From Solea solea (taxonomy: Eukaryota; Chordata; Actinopteri; Pleuronectiformes; Soleidae): a stretch of 64,000 bases of DNA. The notes beneath the pieces are model-generated. The model saw nothing but the letters and a program-made list of their open reading frames with translations. It did no database searches and had not been told where the DNA came from. Positions 46,601-58,700 of this stretch are shown piece after piece. Numbering within the stretch: the stretch's first letter is position 1; each line of letters begins with the position of its first letter. The position numbers and the translations under genes are program-made. The stretch spans positions 25,146,469-25,210,468 of the forward strand of contig NC_081142.1 in NCBI RefSeq assembly GCF_958295425.1, in the 5' to 3' direction.

Positions 46601-49600
46601 CTGTGTGTGGCCCTGCGATGGACTGGCGAACTGTCCAGGGTGTACCCCGCCTATCGCCCGATGTAGCTGAGATTGGCACAGCACCCCCCGCGACCCTCTG
46701 GTGGAGGATAAAGCGGTAGATGATGACTGACTGGCAATACATTAAAATATCTATTGTTTATGATCTGTGTTACTGTATTAGATCCTTTGGCTTTTTAGTG
46801 TTACATGAAGGGATGTTTACGTGTGTTAGAAACCATGACATTACATTGACTATAAACATGGTCAGATTGTGCTAGAACACAAATAATTACACTTAAAATG
46901 AAGTCTTTTTAAAAACATAATTATGTCAATTCCATGTATTTTTAATCAACATTAATATTTAAATTAAGATATTTAGTGTATTTCACTAAATGTATTCAGT
47001 ATAATACATTTAAAACCAGGAAAAGTCATCACAGATACCATATCAAAATATGACGATAATATGGATTTATCGCCCAGCCGTACTGAACCGTATTGACACT
47101 CCTCCACCTCTGCATTCACACATGTGATTGTTTATTGGTGTCGTGTTGAGTGACACTGATGCTGTTTACCACATTGGTCCCAGCTCCACTGCTGTCTTCC
47201 CAGGCAGACTTCCATGACAGTTACAGGGGAGTGTGTCTGGAAGAACACAATCAGGACATGAATAATGAATGAATGAATGAATGAATGAATGAATGAGTTT
47301 TTATTCGGTTTACATTTCTCAACGTCAATGACCGAAAAAGAAATAGGCTGAAGCTCAAGGCTTATTTTAGCCTAACCTGTAAATTCGGAATGTTGAAAAG
47401 CAACAAACCAACCCAACAATTTATATCTAAGACAGACTGGACGGCTTCTATTCACAACTCTGAATAATAGTTCTAACATTTGCAGAGATGCTATATCTGT
47501 AGATGTTCAAAGAGACTCCTGTAATCAGTGTGTTACTGATGCTACAGCTTCTAAAGACTCACAACACACATTTTAACAAGAATAAATCATAAAACAGTCT
47601 GATGTAGGTCACAGGACTGTGTGTGGGAAAATGGCTCCACAGGAAATCTTAAATAAAACAGCTCCTGCAACTGGTTTCACTGACACACTAATTCAATTCA
47701 ATTGTTTACCAATTCAAAATAATATAATATTAGGTGTTACAGACATGGCCGTCGATAAGTCGCTGCTTAATGCACAACATTTGCTCTCGTCATGATTTAT
47801 ATTGTCATTTAGGTCACAACAGATAAGAAAGTCTAACGCAGGGGTGCTCACACTTTTTCAGCATGCGAGCTACTTATAAAATGACCAAGTCTAAATGATC
47901 CACCTACTACAAAAATGCAAAACATATATTTATTTATAAATATATTGAGAATTCTTTATATGTACAATGTATGTTGATGTACCTTGCATAACCACATGAG
48001 CCCATATTGCACAACACAACACAATCAACTATGTACATTTTTTGTCATTACCTGACTTTACTCTGATGACTTGCACTGAATGGAATCAGCACAGTAGCTG
48101 CTGACAGCCAGCCTCAAGCACACTAACAAATGATCATCAAACGCACTTCGAAAATGTCATCGTGAACAAAAGCCATCCTCCCATTCTGTATGAAAGTGAT
48201 ACGTTTTTGTCTTTTAACTTGGTCCAGCTCCCCCACTCATTTTTATACCCTTTCTTAAGTTTAAGAGAAAAATTGGAGGTAACTCGCTAGCTATCTTGTT
48301 AGTTTTGCTGCTGCACTTAGCGCCGTTGTTTGCGCATGCGCAGTGACCTAAGTGTCAGAAAAAGTCAGATGTCAGCTGACTGGCTGCCCTGTATATCAAT
48401 CAAGTGACAGGATGGATGATAGGCTGAAGTCTATTTTTTTTTAACGTTATGCGATCTACCCACGCTACCGTTGCGATCGACTGGTAGATCGCGATCGACG
48501 TACTGAGCACCCCTGGTCTAACCCATGAGTGAGTCAACATGCTGACGTGTCCTTGGTCAAGTAACATAGATGTGTTGTATCAATCAATGAATGAATGAAT
48601 GATGAAAACAAAGTGGTCATCATCAGAGAAGAATGTGGTTTCTGTGATCTGAATCTAAGCATTTAAACCTGAACTTGGATCTGGATGTGATTGGACTACT
48701 GAGGACCAGTGTTAATACTGATGACCCTTCTCCACTATGGTCCCGGCTCGCCCCGCTCTTCTGTGCCAGACTACGCTAGTGGAAACACAACTCGAGGGTC
48801 ATGAAAAGGTCATGACGCTCTAACAAAGCTTGGTAAAGGACTCACCATCCACCATGATGCTGTGCTTCAGAAAGACCCTCTCCTCGCACCACTGACAGTG
48901 GACCAGTTTTTGTAACTTCTTGGTGGACTCGTCCGCCTGCGTGGGACCCCTGAGGACTCTCACCACCACCAGCACAAAATGCTCCAGTGCAACAGCCAGC
49001 AGCACCTCGATGCCTTTATTTGTGCGAGCCGCTGCTCTGCACCACGCACACAAATCAGGATTACGTTTAGATTAAGTATCTGCATCACAACTCGGATGTA
49101 AAATAAAGAAATAAAAGCTTACCTGGCCACAGCAGTGACCACCATGCGTGCAGCCAGCTCCCGGTAATACTCGGTACGCACAATGCTGCAGCCGTAGTGG
49201 CGCAGGGTGACGTTGGGATACTTGGCGTACAGAGAGCTGGTGTCTGTGGACGTCACGGACACGATGCCCAGATTGCGGACATTTCTGAAGGCGGCGTCCA
49301 GGTAGTTCACCGTCGCCCCGAACGGATCCAAGTGACTGAAAGATTCAACATATACAGCGACTCAGAGAAGGTTTCTCTAATGTTGCAAAAAAAACAAAAC
49401 AAGGAAAAGCCTTGAAAACATCTGTAATACACCAAGTAATACAGGTTTTAAATGAAAACAAGGAGAAACACGTCAGTCACTGGATAATACTCACTGTAAT
49501 TGTCATGTCACCCCATTTACGGCATCTTTTTTTAAGCTATTATTGTTTACCTGGTGCTTCCTCATCAGCCGTCTCTCAGTTGTATTCATTAAGTAATTTG

Positions 49601-51973
49601 AATGTATCCGGGAGGGTAAATGTGTGACTGGGGCGAGTGGCGGTGTTTTTATATAAAGCACACTGCATTTTCTATGTAAGAAAAGCGCAATATAAATAAA
49701 GAAAACAAGGAAATGTTTGACTTATAATGTGTTAAATGACAATACAATGACAGATAAATAAGTAAGTAGATGTAGGAGGTAGTGGCACACAGTCAGAGCA
49801 AAGTGAACCTGCAGGCAAACGCTCTCCTTAAGTCTGCAATCGTCCACCGCTGCCTCCATCATAGAAGTTCAAATCATCTATTCTGTGACGTTTGAAATTC
49901 TGTGTTAAAACACACAGAATACGTTACATTTCTGTGATTTATACGTTCCTATTCTTCATAAATGTGATGTTTTTGTAAACTGCTGAACCGGTTTCTGCAG
50001 TTAACAAAACTTCAGTTTTCAGTCAGACAAAGCCGAGATAAATAAAAAATTTTAAGGTATCGTGGACTTAAGTCGGCCTAGATTTTATGAGGGAGCCTCA
50101 TGTGTTCCTGCTGGCCACCATGTTTCCAGTCAGAGCGCGTCTGCAGCTCTCCAGCTGGTTCTCAGCTGAGGATTCACAGCTAATCCAGTTAATACGACAA
50201 TTGTTTACCATAATCATAGTGTCACTCAAATGAGCCAATGAAAATTGAATGTTTACTGGAAGAGAGATTTGGGAATGAGAAGACACGGCTCGCTCGAAAG
50301 TAGGGAAAGTTGATACAAAAAAACATGCTGCATTTCCAGCAAAACTTTCCCTCCAACCCCAAACTTTCCCAGAAGGATTACCAGGAACCCTAGAGGGGCG
50401 GGGCTGTGTGTTGAAGACGGCTGAAACATTTTGTTTCCGTGTATCATTCGTTCTTTTCATATTCAACTGAGATTCCAAACTCGAAAAATGGAAAAACGGT
50501 TTGTTATTTTACTTATTCGTTTATGAATCTGATACCAAAAAAACAAATGACGGGTCATTTTTTGTTCTGTTGGATGCATTTTAGACATGATGATGTCATT
50601 GAATACCCCTGACCTAAAAGAACAAGTCGACAAATCTCACTCACATGTAGTCAAAAGGTCGTAGGTGCATGATGACATTAGCGTCCATCTTGGCGACCTC
50701 GACCGTAGCGATGGGCGTCCCGTCAACGTCACTCAAGCCCCCGTCGGCCGCCCGCAGGCCCCGCGAGCCTCCGTCCACTCGGATGCGATTGAGCTCGCAG
50801 TTCTCTCTGATCATTTTCACGCACGTCTCGTTGATGTCCGTTATGGTTACTTTGACGGCGCTGCGGAGGTGTTTGGCCCACTGGAGCCCTGTAATCCCTG
50901 CCAGACCATGGACACAAACATGTGCATTTTATTTACATATTATTTTAATATCCGTGTGTGGAGTTTTAAATGCCTCACTAGGAAACAGAGTTCATTCGGA
51001 ATTAGGGCTGGGAGAATATGAGATTTTTGTAATTAGATGGTAATGCAAAGCACTCACAGTTAATGTCCATCATCGCGTCAATTGTGAATGGGAAACATTT
51101 GTTTTTGGGGGGTTTTCAAAATAAAAGTGGGAGTTATTGAGGTCTACTTCCAAACATTAGTGAGAACTGTCATTTCTGAGGTAACTATGCACCAAAGAAT
51201 TACTGAAAAATATCTAACATTTTGCAAACTAGTAATAACTGGAATTCCTATTTTCAAATAGATATTTTCATATTTTAGATTTTAGACGTTTTGTTGGAAA
51301 GATTGATCATTTAAGACAAAATTGACAGTATTTGGAAAGTCTGAAAGTGGTCATTTTGAATGGAACTATAATTTCACAGTTATAACACCACTCTCTTTAT
51401 ATTTATATTTGAACATGTACCGTGCAGACTGTGGGTCTTTGAGAGGCAGAAAATGAGAACATTTTTAATCATCGTCTGTCGTTCAGGACATCAGAAGAAG
51501 ACACTCCGCTCCCGAAAAGTAGAACTATGACTATAAAGAGACTGTAGATGCTCAGAATGAGCTACAATAAGCTTGACATTATTGTTTTTTTTTTATTAAA
51601 AATTGTGTGTGATGAACTGTGTAGTGCTGCTCTGCAGAGGCTGAAAAGAAAGGACACAGAGCTAAACCTAAAAGCAACATAAGTTTGAGTTTCCATTCTA
51701 GCCTCCTTTAATATTTCACGTAATGACTTGAAACACAAAGAGCCACAAGGGGGAGCCTGAATCTTTACCAGTCATTCCAGGCCCTCAGGATTTAAAATGA
51801 TTCTAACTGTCCTACACACGTTTCATTTCTCTTTAAGTACAAACCACCTTTCAGGAGAAATGTCCTGTGGTGGTAGAAGTGTCTCACCTGTGCCTCCAAA
51901 AGCATCCAGACACTCAAGTGGGTTCCTCTCTTCAGCCAGAACCGCCAGTGAACAAAACACCAGTTGCCTGAAA

Positions 51974-52018
<45 letters not shown>

Positions 52019-55000
52019 TTTGTTCAAATCCAATTATAATTCAAAATATAGTATTAATACAGTCTGTCTGCTGCTGTTCACGGTCTCCATTCACACTACA
52101 GAACCTTTTACCAGGGTTGAAGATCATGTTTCTTACCCGCGGTGCATCATGGTCTCTTCACTAAGTTTAGTTTGACGTTAATTTGCTTTTCTTTTTTGAC
52201 AAACATCCACGTGGCTGATTCGGGGCCATCGCTCACTCTAAAGCTCACTCTCTTACTCCATCACGTTTCACACAGGCTCAGTTGGACTCCCTTTTTTATT
52301 GGCTTGTTATGTGTTTTACTCTATTTGCATGGTTAATGTTCTATATTTTTAGGCTCATGTTTTTATTTTGGTACTTGACATCATTCTGTCCAGTTTTCAA
52401 ATTTGAGTTTTACAGCATTATGTCATATAATACTGAGCTTTAGCAGTAACTTTATAAAAATGACTCTATTCAGCCGTCAATCAATTTAAAACCAACAGAG
52501 GTTGCACAATAAAACACAACATACAGTACTGTATTGTACTGAAAATGATCACAGTTAAATTACATTGACACTGAAAGCCAGCACTGACCTGTTGGACTTC
52601 ATCTTGCGGTTGAAGTAGGTGTCACTCTTCTGGAAGCCAGTTTGGTTTGGGAGGAGCTGGACGTTAGTATCAAGCTCTTTCATGATTTCACACGCCTGAC
52701 CAGAAGGAGCTGCAGACGCACAAACACCACACAACAGAGTGTTGCTTTATGTAATCAAACCCTCGCCACGACCTATCCATACGGAAACAGAACTTTCTCT
52801 ATACGATGTCTCGTTTCGAGGTACGTATGTAACGCTGTTAAAAAAAAAGTAAACATTGCAAGTATACAATCACTGATTGACTCAAGACTAAAGAACAGAC
52901 CAAAACATCTCCAAACACAAGAACATACAAGGGTTGTGTGTTGAGATGTTCCCACTCTGGGACTCGTTTAGATTAGAGCTGAAGATCTTTGCCCGAACCC
53001 GTCAGATTCAGGCTTCATTTCTATTATTTTGCACGGGCTCGGGAGAAAGACGCCAAAGTGGATGCTTTGTTCTGTGAAGCACAGCAGGAACCCTGGACTC
53101 TAAACAGCACAAAGACTGGCTCGTGCCTAAAGTGATAATACAGGACCTCCACAAGAGGGCAACAATCCTCTGGCCATACATGCTCATGCCCACACTCTTC
53201 TGCAAGCCATGGCTGCAGGTGCACCAGATGAGGAGAGTCGAGACTAGAGCTGAAACGATTCATCGACGAATCGATTACTAAATTTATCGACAACTATTTT
53301 GATAATGATGAATCGGCTTGAAGCTTTTTTCATGATTAAAACAAGATTTCCGATTGTTTAAGCTTCTTAAATGTGAATATTTTCTTAATGTCTTTGCTCT
53401 GGATAACAAAGAAATCATTCAAAGTGAATCATTGGTTTGTGGACAAAACAAGACATTTGATAACATCATAATTTGCAACATTTTTAAGGTTTTCTGATAT
53501 TTTATGGACCAGCCGATTAATCGAGAAACTAATCGACTAATTGATCAATTAATTGATTATGAAAATAATCGTTAGTTGCAGCTCTAGTCGAGACCCAGAG
53601 CTCTCCGGAATTATACCCCGCCTCCCTCTACTCTTAGACCTATTTAGAGTGCTAAGATGTTACCATGTTAACAGAGGACTTATTTTATTTCTTTGAGTCC
53701 TATGTAAATGTATAAATGACTCATTCTTGACGAAAGGCAAAAAAACTGTGTGCGTGCGCACATTTGACTAAAGTCGAGCTGTTAACGAGTTTGGGCTTTT
53801 TAAAACAAAGCTGTCAATCAAAATGTACCCGTCGGGCTGGGGCCGAATAACAATAATATCCTGTAAACATACAGAGTCCGTGAGATAACCTACCCGGCTC
53901 TTCAAATGGTATTTCAGAGCTGCTGGAGTAACTGGCCTCGGTCTCTCCCTTGTTGACGTGGCGTTTGAGGTGGCTGACCATGTCTGTCTTACGGGCGATG
54001 GTGACAGAGCACACCACACAGTGGTAGTGGGCCACGTGTCTTCCTGAGGTCTACAAGTGGATTATACCAAACACACACGGACAGAGTGTGACATGAACGC
54101 AAATGTTTTAATATTACTTTCACTTTTTATAATCAGCTGTGTTTTTAAGAAATGTGCATTGAAATCACTATTTTGATTCATCTTTCACTTCATTAAGCAA
54201 CTTTAAATGTATCCATGAGTTCCTACTACATTTGTCCATGATTATACAATTATTCTCCTGGCTCTGAAATTGAATGGTCAGGAGGCTAAACCCATATTTT
54301 GTGAAGCCACGGAGACCTTGATCTTTGACCCTGGGCCATTAAAATGTAAGCATGTCATCCGTGAACACGTCCTTTAAGCTCCTCACCTCTCTCAAAGGCT
54401 GAGCCCAACCGCCCTGCAGAGAAAGCCCATTTCAACTGCTTGTATCTGTGATCTTGTGATTCGCTCTCTCTCCCTCTGTTTCATTGTCCCTGTTGTCTGA
54501 TGCCCAGTTAAGCTTTGTGAACCTGAATCTTCACCACAACAGACCAGTACAGTGACGGCATCACTGCAGACGCTGCCCCAGTCCGTGAATAAGTCCACAA
54601 GATACTTAAACTCCTCTACGTGGGGCCTCGGACTCGGGAGGTGTTGATTTTCATCTGGACTGTTTCACACTCAGTCTCTTGAGATATTGCTTTCACAAAA
54701 ATGGGTGTCACCACTGTGATAGCATATGGTACAAACTATTTTTAATTTTCTTAATTTTTATTTTATTTTTTATAAAGAAAAAAAGAATTATAGCTAGAAT
54801 CCACAATTTATCTCTATCGCATTCATTAATATTAGACATTAGACATAAGATTTGTGCAATGGGGAACATAAATGGACAGTATGCAGTGACAAACTGCAAT
54901 CTACACACACTATAAGGGAAAATGTGGCACTTTTTGGCACTTTTTGTTGGGACTTCTTCTTATTGTGTTTAGTGTCTGTGGTTGTACGGAATAAAGGTGT

Positions 55001-55330
55001 TTCTGCCTCAACCTGCCTCATGATGGCAAAAAAAAAAAAAGAGAGAAACATTTCCTGCATACCTGTCACTATCCATTTTGAAGATGTTTAGTGTGAATGA
55101 ATGATTCAGATATGATGTATTCAGCATCAATCCACTCCTAAAAGTGTGTGTTTTCCATGTCTGGTGGTTAGTAACACATTCTGCCGTGAAGTGACAGAAG
55201 AGTCAGAAGAAACATTTTTCATCTCTTTACACGGTCTTCGATAATATCTACCTGGACACGAGGAGGATTTCAACAAATAAAACAATAACATTTTCAAAAA
55301 CAAATAACTGACTCTTGAGCAAGAAGTGAC

Positions 55331-55377
<47 letters not shown>

Positions 55378-55686
55378 ACGCACGTTAGCTCAAAGCTACA
55401 GCAGTAATGTGACCTGCAGGTGGTCTGGTTTTAATCACTCACCTGATCTCCACTGAGGCCAGGCTTCAGGTTTCTGCAGGGCAGGTGACAGATACACATC
55501 CTCTGACCTGTTCAACAACAACAACAACTCTGCTGTTTGAATGACAGTAGATCTCACCTTCATACAAAATGTATACTAGTATCGTGTATATTAAAATATT
55601 GTGTTTTTGCCCATCTTCTTTACCTTTATATTTTTTCCCAGAACTGTGTGGGACCTCTATACAATCTGGCCAAAATGAGCCCCACA

Positions 55687-55756
<70 letters not shown>

Positions 55757-58700
55757 GGTTTATTATTAATCAAGTCTGACTATCCACAAACACAACACAA
55801 CGAAACATAATGCTCTGATGATGATGACATCTGTGATTCTACATAAGGTGGAGTTACACTGGGAGAGAAGTGGGTGTGTGTGTGCTTCACCTTCAAACTC
55901 TACATAGACCTTCCAGTGGAGGTTCTGCAGGTGTCGGCGGAGTTTGTGGCTATAACAGGCTTTAAACTTCTCCTCTGGACACAGAGGACACGACTTTCGT
56001 CCTGCTGAGGAAGCACAACACACAATGATTAAAGACATGTTAGAACACCTCATTTTGCTTTTGATTCTTGTGCTGTGGCTTAAAAATGTGATATTTAAGA
56101 AGCCATTTAGGAAATCACACTTCACCATTTACAAGTTATATTTACAATAACTGTAAACCCCTACATATTAATACCACACCAGTATTATTACCATCTGCCA
56201 GAATTTAATGCCATCGCTTATGATTTTTTCAGTATGTGCAATAACAATTGTGTATGTAGCAGTACCATTTCAGCATCAACAATTACCTCATGTTCCAATA
56301 TCTAAAATCATGAACTTGCATGTATTGGAATAACATAACCTAAATATGGAAAGTTAATACCCATAAGCTCCCCTTAATTCTCAGAATTTAGCAACACTAT
56401 CTGCTATCCAGAATTAATTTATTTATTCTGCTTTTGTGTTATTTCCATGGTTCATTCACCTTTTCCAAGGTCAAACTGAGATTAATGCCTTTGCAGTACC
56501 TCGCCGCTTTGGTAGATTAATATTGACTTTACATTAACATAAAAAGATCATATAAAAAGAGATGGACTCTTGCTATAAACAACCAAAATCACGCTTTATA
56601 ACAGTCACCGTCACATGCACAACTTATTCCTTTACCTAATAATTAATTGTTCAGCCAATAAGCTATTTTTGTGAAAGAAATACAGTCAGTATTTCAAGCA
56701 TTTTAAGCATATTATCCAAAATTCAAGCACTTTTCAAACCTTGAAAACAAAATTCAAGCCTTTTCAACGACTTCAAGCACAATGACTTGTTTAATATTGA
56801 CCAAAGAATCACTCTTACCTCCATTGAGGTCAACCAGCACCTCCAGTCCTTCCAGTTTGGTTTGAATGGAGACGTGTCTCTCTGTAAGGACAATATAGCA
56901 TTTAATTTTCATGGGGGCCTAATGATGACATTTTTACTGCCTTGAACTTCCTTAAAAAAACATTCACAAATTAGAGTTGAGTAAAGGGCTGGTTATCTTC
57001 ATAATCAATTAAAATATGTCATTATTTAAAATATTTACATTCAAGGAGACTGACCAATCACTGACGGAACTCTCATCAACAATACAAACTTAATTCTTAT
57101 CTCACTAAGGCCTTATCGCTGCCTGCATCGCTGACACCCAAACAGTGCTGGGATCCTCTGCGTTAAACACCGAGGAACTGATTACATACTTTCAATCCAC
57201 TCTCGAGAACCAGGAGCCCCAAATCTACACCTCAGCGCAAGTTTAACGATGTCACTCAGGCTGTCAGACGATCAGAGCGCAAGTGGAAGAAGGACAAGCT
57301 GCAGGTGTCTTTTGATGGGCTTAAAGACAGTCGGCGATGTTTTCATTCACCAAAGTCATCACATCAAACTGTCATAAGCCCTGTATTCTACTTGGCACAA
57401 TCAATGCTCTCCTAAATGTTCCCCAGTCTACTGGTCTACAATTCCTCTGTTTTTGGTGACAAGGAACCAGAGCTCTTGTCTCTCCTCCCTCAATATCTGT
57501 CCCCTGCACTGCTGTCTTTGATCAGTCTGAGTCTGTGTCCCTGTGCACCACAGCGGACATTGTGGTTCAACATCAAAAAAGCCAGCATTGACCCATCTGT
57601 CTGCTCAAACTGTAGACCAATTTCTAAGCTCCCATTACTTTCAAAAAATCCGGGGGTAAGTTGTTCACACTCCGTTGGTAGCCTTCCTGAACAGAAGTGG
57701 TATTTTGAGGGTTTAAAACACTGCACTGTACTAAATATGCTCTATTAACCGTCTTAAATGATATTCTTCTGGTCATGTTGTCATTTTAGTGCTCTTCGAC
57801 CTGAATGTTGGATCAAAGTATCCTCCTCTCTTGTCTGAAGCATTGGACGGGTATTAAAGGGGCTGCCGTGGATTCTTATTTGGCTGATAGAAGCTTGCGT
57901 GTTAAAATGAGTGACTTTGAGTCCTCCTCCAAGGCCTCTGAATCCTGCGGCCTCTGCCACCCCCCTGTTGATCTTGGTCCTTTCGCCCTTTACAGCAATC
58001 CCATAGTTAAAAATCTGGGGGTCATATTTGACTCTGATTTCAAGCTTGATAAGCAGATTAGCTGTGTTATAAAAAACATCTTTTTTTCAAATTACCACTG
58101 TTAAATCAATTCTGCCCATACATACATATACAGTACATGCCTTCATAACTACTCGACTGGGATATTTATTTGCCTCTCACCGGTTATGTGTGTTGTGCTC
58201 TGTTTTTTTTTTTTAAATGTTGGTTTCATTACTGTACAGCACTTTGGTCAACAATGTTGTTTTTAAATGTGCTTTGTGAATAAATTGAATTGGATTATCC
58301 ACACGTAAACTAAACTTTACCAATACACTCTTCCTATTAACACTGGGTCTGGTTGCAGTGCACCATTCTGTTCTGTAAATCAGAGAAAACAAATAAGGAC
58401 ACAAGATGAACAGCTTCTATTTGATTACCGGCAGTTGTGGTGGAGGGTTTGGTATCGTTATCTGCAGCAGCTTCATTCTCGGCTGCTTTGTCTGCAGCTT
58501 GGTCACCAGCTGAAGGCACATCTCCACCATCGCATCCTTCAGAGACACAAGAGGTACAGTAGGTAAACAACATATTAGCATGTGTAAAAAGTGTTTCAGG
58601 ACAAAAGGACCCAACGGTGTGGGCATGGTCTGAATTGAAGTGGACCACAATTTGGTATGGTTTACGTCTTTTGGATAGTTCAGACATTGGAACATTTACA

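Noticed and set aside
46260..46742. Minus-strand open frame of 160 codons.
   Set aside because: It is the complement of the SINE at 46354-46734; similar fortuitous frames occur in other copies.
55537..55779. Open frame with Tyr-Ile repeats.
   Set aside because: Product of the (AT)32 repeat in a trmt1l intron.
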